From NCBI GenBank assembly GCA_011049095.1, contig DSDE01000029.1:1-7900 (forward strand): a stretch of DNA of 7,900 nt, given 5' to 3'. Of the stretch, positions 1 to 6,385 are shown one piece after another; within the stretch, counting starts at the first letter, position 1, and each line of letters opens with the position of its first letter. The position numbers and the translations under genes were made by a program. The notes below the pieces were generated by a model. The model did not search any database. It was not told the DNA's origin and was given only the letters and a program-made list of their open reading frames with translations. This DNA comes from Fidelibacterota bacterium. Its GTDB lineage: Bacteria; Fidelibacterota; Fidelibacteria; Fidelibacterales; DSDE01.

Positions 1-1312
1 ATAGCGAGCTCAGCCCGATATCCATAAGCTCCGCTGCTTTACCTTTGTCATTATCAACGCGATTGAGGACATTGGTGATATGAAATTTTTCAAAAGCCCG
101 AACCGCCTGTTTAAGGTTATCAGGATAGGCCGGCATCACCTCGTCCACATTGGCTGATGGCATATCATTAATGCGTATGTATTCACCATCAAGGAGCAAA
201 ACAGCCCGCTCTATGATATTTTCCAGCTCCCGAACTTCCCCTTTCCAGTTATAATTCATCAGAGCACGCATTGTTTCGTTGTCAACACCCTTGACTTTTC
301 GCTTCAACTCTTTATTGTATTTGTCGATAAAGTGGTTTACCAGCAAAGGAATATCCTCTTTACGCTGTGTCAGGGAAGGCAGGTGAATCTCAACAATGTT
401 TAACCTGTAGTATAGGTCTTCCCGAAAATCGCCTCCCTCTACCTCTTTCAGTAAGTCGCGGTTGGTGGCGGAGACGATGCGCACATTAACTTTATAGACA
501 TTATTACTGCCGAGGGGCTTAATCTCCTTGGTTTCGATGGCCCGCAGGAGTTTGACCTGAATGTGGATGGGGATTTCTCCCACTTCATCGAGAAAAAGTG
601 TACCTCCATTGGCAGCCTTAAAAACGCCATCCTTATCTGTACTTGCTCCGGTAAAAGCACCTTTTTTATAACCAAACAGCTCACTCTCAAATAGATTTTC
701 GGGAATTGCGCCACAGTTTATCGCCACAAAGGGTTCATTGGTTCGGGAACTGTAATTATGAATTGCTCTGGCTACTAACTCTTTCCCAGTGCCGCTTTTT
801 CCTGTAATTAGGACATTTGATGTACTATTGGCAACCCTTTCTACAAGGTGAAAAACACGCTTCATTGCCGAACTCTGACCGATGATATGAGAAAAATCAA
901 AATGGCGCTGAACCTCTTGGCGCAATCTTATATTTTCTACAAAAAGCTTTTGCCGCTGAATCACATTTTTCACGCGTAAAATCAGCTCATCAAAATCAAT
1001 GGGCTTAAGAATGTAATCCACAGCGCCTTTGCGAAGCGCTTCAATGGCTGTCTCAACAGTGGCGTAGGCGGTTATGATAATGACAGCGGTCTGAGGTGAA
1101 CTGAGAGCGACATAGCGTAAAAGGTCCATCCCGTCGCGAATTGGCATTTTGATATCGCTGATGATAACATCATAGTTTTTGTTTTCACATCGCTTTATCG
1201 CTTCTTCGCCATTGCTGGCCACATCGCAGGAGAGTCCCTCTTCCTGCAGCACCATTTGCAGACTTTCCCTTATTTCGGCTTCGTCATCAACAATTAACAA
1301 TTGTGCGTTCAT
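1..1312 (-). CDS. NtrC-family sigma-54-dependent response regulator (C-terminus cut by window edge)
   Basis: This is a transcription activator of the NtrC/AtoC/ZraR type, partial at its C-terminus, with 437 complete codons visible. My translation shows a receiver domain (about residues 1-120) with acidic pocket D9-D10, phospho-acceptor D53, T81 and K103. A linker leads to an AAA+ domain (about 142-370) with Walker A GKSGTGKE (171-178), the sigma-54-contacting GAFTGA loop (218-223), Walker B around GGTLFLDE (236-243) and arginine fingers in FREDLYYRLN (R297, R303). The Fis-type helix-turn-helix begins near residue 410 (GKAAELMDIGLSSLY) and is cut, so probably only about 10 residues are missing. 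The ATG overlaps the kinase stop as ATGA and follows an AAGGGGGA ribosome site, so the two are translationally coupled. The family binds enhancer sites 80-200 bp upstream and remodels sigma-54 polymerase by ATP hydrolysis. The target genes cannot be read from the protein; the divergent malic-enzyme operon is the inferred one. The family is certain, the exact orthologue is not. Confidence 0.95.
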   Translation of the reverse strand, partial: MNAQLLIVDDEAEIRESLQMVLQEEGLSCDVASNGEEAIKRCENKNYDVIISDIKMPIRDGMDLLRYVALSSPQTAVIIITAYATVETAIEALRKGAVDYILKPIDFDELILRVKNVIQRQKLFVENIRLRQEVQRHFDFSHIIGQSSAMKRVFHLVERVANSTSNVLITGKSGTGKELVARAIHNYSSRTNEPFVAINCGAIPENLFESELFGYKKGAFTGASTDKDGVFKAANGGTLFLDEVGEIPIHIQVKLLRAIETKEIKPLGSNNVYKVNVRIVSATNRDLLKEVEGGDFREDLYYRLNIVEIHLPSLTQRKEDIPLLVNHFIDKYNKELKRKVKGVDNETMRALMNYNWKGEVRELENIIERAVLLLDGEYIRINDMPSANVDEVMPAYPDNLKQAVRAFEKFHITNVLNRVDNDKGKAAELMDIGLSSL

Positions 1313-2601
1313 ATTTCCCCCTTGTTTGGAATCGTGATTATAAATATTGCGCCGCCTCCCGGTCTTTCAGCCACATCTATCATTCCATTAAGATTGCGGA
1401 TGATACCGTGACTCACAGAAAGCCCCAGGCCAGTCCCTTTTCCCACGGCTTTCGTTGTATAGAAAGGTTCAAAAATCACTGAATGCAGGTCTTTGGGCAC
1501 CCCTGGCCCTTCATCGGAAATCTCAATTTTAAAAGTGCCATTTTTTTGCCGGGTTTCTATCCAAACCCGCTTCCCAATCTCTCCATTTGCATCCACAGCA
1601 TTGATAATAATATTGAGAATAACCTGGTGTATCTGATCCGGGTCGCAGATGATGTCAGGCAGACTCATATCAAGATTCATTATAAATTCTGTCTCTTTAG
1701 CTCTCACATCATAACGAAATATTCCCACGGCGCTGCGGATGCTTTCATTGATATTGGTCTTTTGTAAATTGGCCTTGGACGGACGACTGAAATCTACCAT
1801 TTCTCTTACAATTTTTGAGATGCGCTGAATGTGATTCATCACCTTTTCCAGGTTTTGAATGATCCATTCATCGGAGCTCTTGCGGCGAATTAGCTGAACC
1901 AATGAGCTGATGGCCGTTAAGGGATTGCCGATTTCGTGGGCTAATCCAGCCGTTAGGTGGCCAATTGTGGCCAATTTCTCACTATGGCGCATCTGGGCTT
2001 CCTGTAGATCCCGTTGGGTCACATCCCGAATAATTTCACTGCGGCCTACAGGTTCCCCTTTGAGATTTAGCACAGGCTGTTCGGCAACACTTACCCTGAC
2101 AATGCGCCCCTTTTTATGGCGAAAATTGGCATCAAAATAACCTTTTTCAAATCCATCATCCAAGCGGCTCAGCGGGTAGGTATCAGTATCGGCAATTAAT
2201 ATGCTGATGGGCCGACCGATTATCTCAGCTTCCTTCCAGCCTAAAATCGCCTCTGCGCCTCGATTCCAGCTCTGGATAATACCATCAAGGTTAAACGAGA
2301 TAATCCCATCACTGCTATTATCAATAATTGCCCGATATTGCTCTTCGCTGGCAGCGAGACGACTTTCAAAGCGAAGACGATTGCGATAAATAAACCAAAA
2401 TGCATAGATGGCAAGGAGCAAACTACTGAAAATACCACGACTAATATAGAGATAGTGAATGCTTTTAGTATCGATGCCTCTTAAAAAGTCCAATGCGAAA
2501 AGTTCCCAAACCATAAGCGAAAAGCCAACAATCAAAATCAAATGAACGATAACAGTAAACCAGAGACGCGATTTCCGATATTTTAGAAATTCTATTTTCA
2601 T
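1309..2601 (-). CDS. Membrane-bound PAS sensor histidine kinase
   Basis: This 430-residue kinase is the partner of the adjacent sigma-54 activator. Two hydrophobic segments (about 13-36 and 52-72) enclose only about 15-20 residues, so the extracytoplasmic part is small and the signal is probably read by the cytoplasmic PAS domain (about 85-195; SWNRGAEAILGW at 111-122) or within the membrane. The dimerisation/phospho-acceptor domain has the H-box HEIGNP with H222. The ATPase domain has the N-box (N334 in NIIINAVDA), G1 DEGPGVP (363-369), F-box FEPFYTTK (377-384) and G2 GTGLGLS (389-395), so all catalytic motifs are intact. The layout resembles AtoS/ZraS/NtrB-like kinases. The stop overlaps the regulator start by 4 bp. 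The start at 2601 has only a weak GGGAAAA upstream, but it places the first membrane helix just after a basic N-terminus. The ligand is unknown. Confidence 0.94.
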   Translation of the reverse strand: MKIEFLKYRKSRLWFTVIVHLILIVGFSLMVWELFALDFLRGIDTKSIHYLYISRGIFSSLLLAIYAFWFIYRNRLRFESRLAASEEQYRAIIDNSSDGIISFNLDGIIQSWNRGAEAILGWKEAEIIGRPISILIADTDTYPLSRLDDGFEKGYFDANFRHKKGRIVRVSVAEQPVLNLKGEPVGRSEIIRDVTQRDLQEAQMRHSEKLATIGHLTAGLAHEIGNPLTAISSLVQLIRRKSSDEWIIQNLEKVMNHIQRISKIVREMVDFSRPSKANLQKTNINESIRSAVGIFRYDVRAKETEFIMNLDMSLPDIICDPDQIHQVILNIIINAVDANGEIGKRVWIETRQKNGTFKIEISDEGPGVPKDLHSVIFEPFYTTKAVGKGTGLGLSVSHGIIRNLNGMIDVAERPGGGAIFIITIPNKGEI

Positions 2602-2628
2602 TTGCCGTTATATTTTCCCATTTGTAAG

Positions 2629-2657
2629 AATTTACGATTCCTCGATATAGGAAACAA
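2629..2657 (-). promoter_or_regulatory. Weak candidate sigma-70 promoter for the kinase-regulator operon
   Basis: On the minus strand a TTGTTT (-35-like) is followed after 17 bp by TAAATT (-10-like, 4 of 6 matches), about 30 bp upstream of the kinase ATG. The region is AT-rich, so chance matches are likely. No GG-N10-GC sigma-54 element was found facing this way. Confidence 0.25.
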
Positions 2658-2738
2658 GTCTATAAAAAGAGCTATATTTTAAAATTAATATTAGATTTCG
2701 GACTAAAACGGCTGGGTCCACTATGGCCTCTTTTTCCG

Positions 2739-2785
2739 GCAGATTCAGATTGAATTGACTCAATATTGAGCTAATAAGAATCTGC
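2739..2785. repeat. Perfect 8-bp inverted repeat enclosing a palindrome
   Basis: GCAGATTC at 2739-2746 is exactly complementary to GAATCTGC at 2778-2785, with 31 bp between. The 12-bp palindrome at 2759-2770 lies nearly centrally inside. No T-run follows on either strand, so it is not an ordinary terminator. It may be part of an operator. Confidence 0.6.
2759..2770. promoter_or_regulatory. Perfect 12-bp palindrome, candidate activator site 1
   Basis: CTCAATATTGAG reads identically on both strands. Its centre (2764.5) is about 170 bp upstream of the predicted sigma-54 start site, within the usual range for NtrC-family enhancer sites. Assignment to the adjacent regulator is inference. Confidence 0.45.
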
Positions 2786-2809
2786 AAACATAGTAACTGC
2801 CGCTTATAA

Positions 2810-2822
2810 GAGCAATTTGCTC
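2810..2822. promoter_or_regulatory. 13-bp palindrome GAGCAA-T-TTGCTC, candidate activator site 2
   Basis: Two perfect 6-bp arms flank a single T. The centre (2816) is about 119 bp upstream of the predicted start site and about 51.5 bp from the first palindrome, close to five helical turns. The half-sites are not the same sequence as those of site 1, so one protein binding both is not assured. It overlaps a short CTTATAAG palindrome at 2803-2810. Confidence 0.45.
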
Positions 2823-2831
2823 ACCAGTCAC

Positions 2832-2844
2832 AATCAACAAAGTA
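2832..2844 (+). promoter_or_regulatory. IHF-like bending site
   Basis: AATCAACAAAGTA fits the WATCAA-N4-TTR consensus with one mismatch in the TTR part. It sits between the palindromes and the sigma-54-like promoter, where a DNA-bending protein would help an upstream activator reach the polymerase. The consensus is short and the region AT-rich, so this is weak alone. Confidence 0.3.
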
Positions 2845-2907
2845 TCAGCGCTATCATTTTCTTCTCTTAGCTATCGGCGTAATTTTCTCAAGAAAAAGAA
2901 TTCAAGG

Positions 2908-2924
2908 CTGGCATACCATTTGAC
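2908..2924 (+). promoter_or_regulatory. Candidate sigma-54 (-24/-12) promoter for the malic enzyme operon
   Basis: CTGGCATACCATTTGAC matches the TGGCAC-N5-TTGC pattern: TGGCAT at -24, exactly 10 bp between the GG and the second conserved pair, and TTG at -12. The -12 pair is GA instead of GC, which is a real departure. The start site would be near 2935, giving a leader of about 68 nt. The neighbouring gene is a sigma-54 activator, which strengthens the reading. The competing reading is a sigma-70 promoter using TTGACG (2920-2925) and AATAAA (2944-2949) at 18-bp spacing. Confidence 0.45.
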
Positions 2925-3002
2925 GCCAAATAATAACGAAGAAAATAAATATGAATAAAGTAAGAGCAACAAAAAAAACATAAAACAAAGAGAGGGAATG
3001 CT

Positions 3003-5255
3003 ATGACTTTAAAAGAGGATGCTCTGATTTATCACTCGAAACCCACACCGGGAAAAGTCGAAGTGACAACAACCAAACCTTGTATCACACAGTATGATTT
3101 GAGTTTGGCCTATACACCGGGCGTGGCCGAACCCTGTCTTCACATTGAAAAAAATCCCGATGACATCTACAAATATACCAGCAAAGGCAATCTGGTAGCC
3201 GTCATCAGCAATGGAACTGCCGTTCTTGGGCTGGGCGATATTGGCGCAGGCGCAGGTAAGCCGGTTATGGAAGGCAAAGGAGTCCTATTCAAAAGATTTG
3301 CTGACATTGATGTCTTTGATATAGAAATTGACAGCAAGGACCCTGAAGAGATTATAAATATAGTCAAAAAGCTGGAACCAACTTTTGGCGGCATCAACCT
3401 GGAAGACATTAAAGCGCCGGAATGTTTCGAAATTGAAGAGCGCCTCAAAGGAATGATGGATATTCCTGTTTTTCACGACGATCAGCATGGCACTGCCATC
3501 ATCTCCGGAGCCGGCCTTATCAATGCTTGCGAAATTCAGGGCAAAAAGCTTTCAGAAATCATCGTTGTGGTGAATGGCGCCGGAGCCAGCGCAATAAGTT
3601 GTGCCAAACATTACGAAGCTCTGGGTGTTTTACATAAAAATATCTTTATGTGCGACAGCCGTGGCGTTCTTCGTAAAGGCCGCACCAAAGGAATGAATAA
3701 GTACAAAGACTATTTCGTGCAGGATACAGACAAAGAAACGCTGGCTGATGCAATGGTTGGCGCCGATGTGTTTATTGGTCTCTCTAAGGGAGATGTCGTC
3801 TCTCCGGAGATGTTGAAAACAATGGCGCCCAAAGCCATTGTCTTTGCAATGGCCAACCCCACTTCAGAAATTGACTATAACCTGGCAGTTCAGACCCGCA
3901 GCGATATCATTATGGCCACCGGTCGCAGCGACTTTCCAAACCAAATAAATAATGTATTAGGATTCCCCTTTATATTTCGTGGCGCGCTGGATGTCCGCTC
4001 AAAAGTGATTAACGATGAAATGAAAGTAGCCGCCACTATGGCGCTGGCTAATCTGGCTAAAGAGGATGTGCCGGAAGAAGTAGCCAAAGCCTATGGCGTT
4101 GATAAAATCACCTTTGGTAAAGACTATATCATACCTAAACCTTTTGACTATCGGGTGCTGATTTGGGAAGCGGCAGCCGTGGCCGAAGCAGCCATGAAAA
4201 CAGGTGTTGCCAGAGCTCCGGTGGACCTTGATCAATACAAACGCCAGCTTGAAGCCAGACTGGGCCGCAGCCGCAGCCTAATGCGCGAGCTCTGGGACAG
4301 GGCAAAATCAGACCCCAAACATATCGTTTATCCAGAAGGTGCAAATGAAAAAATCCTTCGTGCTTCACAACAGATTATCGCCGAAGGTATCGCCAAACCA
4401 ATACTCTTAGGCGATGAAAATATCATCAAAGCCAAAGCGGAAGATTTGGGCGTAAAACTGGATGGTGTGGAGATTAATGACCCTTCAAAATACCATAAAC
4501 TCGAAAAATATGTGGAAGAATACTACAAACTGCGGCAGCGCAAAGGTGAAACCCGTCACGACGCTGAAAAAGCTATGCTCAGCAAAACATATTTTGCTGC
4601 TATGATGGTTCATATGGGAGATGCTGATGGTATGGTTGGCGGCGTAAGCCAGCATTATCACGATACCATACGCCCAGCGCTGAAAGTCATCGGCAAGGCC
4701 GACAGCACCTCCGTAGTAGCTGGTATGTATATCATGATTTTCAAGAATACAATTAAGATTATTGCCGATACTACCGTCAATATCGAAACAACAGCCGAAA
4801 GCCTGGCAGACATTGCCTATCTGGCTTCCCTGGAAGCAAAACGTTTCAGGATGGAGCCACGGATTGCTATGCTCAGCTTCAGCAATTTTGGCACCAGCCG
4901 TCACCCGCTCGCAGAAAAAGTGGCCAAGGCGGTGAAGATTCTGAAAGAGAAGCATCCAGAGCTTATTGTAGAAGGTGAAATGAATGCTGACATCGCCGTC
5001 AACCCGGAAATGCTGCAAGAAACATATCCTTTTACTATGCTTGACGGAGCCGCAAATATTCTCATCTGCCCTGACCTGCAAAGCGGCAATATCGCTTACA
5101 AACTGCTTCAAACCTTAGGTGGCGCCGAAGCAATCGGGCCAATTCTTATGGGTATGAAAAAACCGGTTCATCTGCTGCAGATCGGATCAAGTGCTGCAAA
5201 GGATGTTGTCAATATGACTGCCTATGCAGTTGTTGACGCACAACAAAAAAAATAA
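3003..5255 (+). CDS. maeB: NADP-type malic enzyme with C-terminal phosphotransacetylase-like domain (MaeB type)
   Basis: The enzyme oxidatively decarboxylates malate to pyruvate with reduction of NAD(P), in the cytoplasm. At 750 residues it has the usual length of the bacterial MaeB two-domain class. The malic domain (about 1-425) shows SLAYTPGVA with catalytic Y37, EGKG with K92, metal ligands around E133-D134 and D159 (FHDDQHGTA), the Rossmann loop VNGAGASA (190-197) and ANPTSEI (284-290). The phosphotransacetylase-like domain (about 426-750) keeps FGTSRHP (629-635), EGEMNADIAVNP (657-668) and GNIAYKLLQTLGGAEA (695-710). The Ser-Arg pair of active phosphotransacetylases appears to be Q726-I727, so this tail is probably regulatory; in studied MaeB proteins it mediates acetyl-CoA control. 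The start follows AGAGGGA at a good distance. Whether the cofactor is NAD or NADP cannot be told by eye. Only 11 bp separate it from the next gene. Confidence 0.95.
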   Translation: MTLKEDALIYHSKPTPGKVEVTTTKPCITQYDLSLAYTPGVAEPCLHIEKNPDDIYKYTSKGNLVAVISNGTAVLGLGDIGAGAGKPVMEGKGVLFKRFADIDVFDIEIDSKDPEEIINIVKKLEPTFGGINLEDIKAPECFEIEERLKGMMDIPVFHDDQHGTAIISGAGLINACEIQGKKLSEIIVVVNGAGASAISCAKHYEALGVLHKNIFMCDSRGVLRKGRTKGMNKYKDYFVQDTDKETLADAMVGADVFIGLSKGDVVSPEMLKTMAPKAIVFAMANPTSEIDYNLAVQTRSDIIMATGRSDFPNQINNVLGFPFIFRGALDVRSKVINDEMKVAATMALANLAKEDVPEEVAKAYGVDKITFGKDYIIPKPFDYRVLIWEAAAVAEAAMKTGVARAPVDLDQYKRQLEARLGRSRSLMRELWDRAKSDPKHIVYPEGANEKILRASQQIIAEGIAKPILLGDENIIKAKAEDLGVKLDGVEINDPSKYHKLEKYVEEYYKLRQRKGETRHDAEKAMLSKTYFAAMMVHMGDADGMVGGVSQHYHDTIRPALKVIGKADSTSVVAGMYIMIFKNTIKIIADTTVNIETTAESLADIAYLASLEAKRFRMEPRIAMLSFSNFGTSRHPLAEKVAKAVKILKEKHPELIVEGEMNADIAVNPEMLQETYPFTMLDGAANILICPDLQSGNIAYKLLQTLGGAEAIGPILMGMKKPVHLLQIGSSAAKDVVNMTAYAVVDAQQKK

Positions 5256-5259
5256 AGGA
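5254..5259 (+). promoter_or_regulatory. Ribosome site supporting a TTG start
   Basis: AAAGGA overlaps the malic-enzyme stop codon and lies 7 nt before TTG at 5267. No in-frame ATG near the N-terminus has comparable support, so TTG is the best start for the small downstream gene. The overlap suggests translational coupling. Confidence 0.65.
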
Positions 5260-5266
5260 CCCCAAT

Positions 5267-5617
5267 TTGGAAAATTATCGGTTTAAAGATTATGAAAATG
5301 ACGGGCTTACATTCTTGATGAGCAGCCGTAAGGATGTGGTGAAAAGCTATCAGAATATGCTCAACAAACTGGGAACCCATCTGAATGAAAAAACTCGGGA
5401 ACTCATTGTCCTGGCGCTTCAGGTAACAACCCAGCAACCGGAAGCCATCAGCATCCTCATTCCAAAAGCGCTGAAAGCCGGCGCCACTGCTGATGAAATC
5501 ATTGATGCCGTCACCCTGGCCATTCCTAATGTGGGGCTCACTGGCGTGCTCAAGCTCCTGCCGATTATTCTAGACGAACTGAGAAAATACGACGAGATGG
5601 TCAAACCTGAAAACTGA
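5267..5617 (+). CDS. Small CMD/AhpD-fold protein lacking the Cys-Cys-His motif
   Basis: This 116-residue soluble protein starts at TTG. The segment LNEKTRELIVLAL (39-51) followed by ALKAGATADEIIDAVTLA (68-85) is the signature layout of the carboxymuconolactone decarboxylase/AhpD-like superfamily, which forms helical oligomers. In enzymatic members a CxxCxxxH motif sits between these segments; aligned by eye the positions are Q57, A60 and L64. AhpD-type peroxidase chemistry through a cysteine pair is therefore excluded, since the protein has no cysteine at all. It follows the malic enzyme after 11 bp and precedes the terminator, so it should be co-transcribed with it. A non-catalytic, binding or accessory role with the malic enzyme is possible but is inference only. 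The fold assignment is moderately sure; the function is unknown. Confidence 0.75.
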   Translation: MENYRFKDYENDGLTFLMSSRKDVVKSYQNMLNKLGTHLNEKTRELIVLALQVTTQQPEAISILIPKALKAGATADEIIDAVTLAIPNVGLTGVLKLLPIILDELRKYDEMVKPEN

Positions 5618-5636
5618 TAATGAACCTTTTAAAGTG

Positions 5637-5667
5637 AAAAAGAGGCTCTGAAAAGAGCCTCTTTTTG
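5637..5667 (+). terminator. Strong Rho-independent terminator after the malic enzyme operon
   Basis: A perfect 9-bp stem (AGAGGCTCT at 5641-5649 with AGAGCCTCT at 5654-5662) is closed by a GAAA tetraloop and followed by a T-run. The preceding A-run can extend the stem and also gives a T-run on the opposite strand. It separates the malic-enzyme unit from spmA. Confidence 0.93.
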
Positions 5668-5695
5668 TATATTTAGAGAAAATGAAAGGAAGCGT

Positions 5696-6385
5696 ATGAT
5701 TAATGTTATTTGGTTGTGGTTGTTGCTGATTGGCATCGGTGTGGCGACCTACAAGTGCTTTGGGCTAGCGATTGTAAGTGGCGCATTGACTATGAATCTC
5801 TCTTGGGACCCTCTGCGTGATATGACAAAAGCAATTTGGGACAGCGCCGAGTTTGCTGTAACTCTGGCCATCGGCCTGGTAGGCATTATGGCTCTCTGGC
5901 TGGGAATTATGAAAATTGCCGAAGAATCAGGACTTATCGGCACTTTAGGAAAAGCGCTGAAACCAATTATGACCTGGCTTTTTCCAGGAATCCCTCCTGA
6001 TCATCCCGCTATGGGCTCCCTCATAATGGCCATAGCCGCCGGTATGCTTGGCCTGGGAAATGCAGCAACCCCTTTAGGCCTCAAAGCAATGAATGAAATG
6101 CAAAAACTAAATAAACTTAAAGATACTGCCACCAATGAGATGGCCACCTATATGGCGATGGCCACATCCAGCGTGACTATTATTCCCGCCACCATTATTG
6201 GAATCCGGGCGGCAGCTGACTCCAATAACCCATCAGAAATCATCGGGCCGGTGATTTTAGCGACGGTCATCTCCACAACAGTGGGTATCACAGCTTCCAA
6301 ATTGCTGCAAAGGCTGCCCCGCTACCGTCTCCCTGATGATCCTTCGCCTTCAATTGAAGATAAAAAGGAGGAGACCAATGTTTAA
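5696..6385 (+). CDS. spmA: SpmA-like membrane protein (nucleoside recognition/Gate domain)
   Basis: This 229-residue multi-pass membrane protein is homologous to Bacillus spore maturation protein A. Recognised stretches are GIMALWLGIMKIAEESG (63-79), LFPGIPPDHPAMG (95-107), MLGLGNAATPLGLKAM (117-132), SSVTIIPATIIGIRAA (158-173) and NPSEIIGP (178-185). Hydrophobic segments lie near 3-18, 55-72, 104-121, 155-171 and 183-200, followed by a charged soluble tail (about 205-229) that makes it somewhat longer than the Bacillus protein. In Bacillus, SpmA and SpmB act in spore-core dehydration; homologues are widespread in non-spore-formers, where the role is poorly known and transport is suspected from the Gate domain. 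The ATG follows AAGGAAG. Only 28 bp separate it from the terminator, with no clear promoter: TATATT at 5668-5673 lacks a good -35. It overlaps spmB by 8 bp. Confidence 0.93.
   Translation: MINVIWLWLLLIGIGVATYKCFGLAIVSGALTMNLSWDPLRDMTKAIWDSAEFAVTLAIGLVGIMALWLGIMKIAEESGLIGTLGKALKPIMTWLFPGIPPDHPAMGSLIMAIAAGMLGLGNAATPLGLKAMNEMQKLNKLKDTATNEMATYMAMATSSVTIIPATIIGIRAAADSNNPSEIIGPVILATVISTTVGITASKLLQRLPRYRLPDDPSPSIEDKKEETNV
6365..6373 (+). promoter_or_regulatory. Strong ribosome site fixing the spmB start
   Basis: AAGGAGGAG lies inside the end of spmA, with 6 nt between its AGGAGG core and the ATG at 6378. It rules in favour of that ATG over an in-frame ATG at 6336, which has no ribosome site and would add a highly basic, non-homologous N-terminus. 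Confidence 0.85.

Larger units (their letters stand above)
2602..3002. other. Divergent intergenic control region
   Basis: This 401-bp gap separates the kinase (minus) from the malic enzyme (plus). From left to right it holds a weak promoter for the kinase, a perfect 8-bp inverted repeat enclosing a 12-bp palindrome, a second 13-bp palindrome, an IHF-like site, a sigma-54-like promoter facing right, and an A-rich leader of about 70 nt ending in an AGAGGGA ribosome site (2991-2997). No convincing gene lies here; the only short ORFs are about 10 codons or fewer. Confidence 0.8.

Noticed and set aside
448..714. Open frame of 88 codons on the minus strand at the left end
   Set aside because: It is in another frame of the same strand as the sigma-54 activator, whose AAA+ motifs are continuous through this stretch.
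2598..2621. Seven-codon ORF on the minus strand ending in an ATGA overlap with the kinase start
   Set aside because: The overlap looks neat, but the ORF is too short to judge and has no ribosome site; chance is the simplest explanation.
2883..2896. Imperfectly isolated palindrome TTTTCT-CA-AGAAAA near the promoter
   Set aside because: It has low complexity, a two-base loop and AT-rich surroundings; such matches are common by chance.
2951..2983. Ten-codon ORF in the malic enzyme leader
   Set aside because: It has no ribosome site, is very A-rich, and has no run of a regulatory amino acid or attenuator-like hairpin after it.
4485..5111. Open frame of 208 codons on the minus strand within the malic enzyme
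   Set aside because: It lies fully opposite the conserved phosphotransacetylase-like domain, is rich in Cys/His/Phe as antisense frames are, and matches no family I recognise.
6336..6377. Longer N-terminus for spmB from an upstream in-frame ATG
   Set aside because: The added 14 residues are strongly basic with no family similarity and no ribosome site, while AAGGAGGAG sits ideally before the ATG at 6378.
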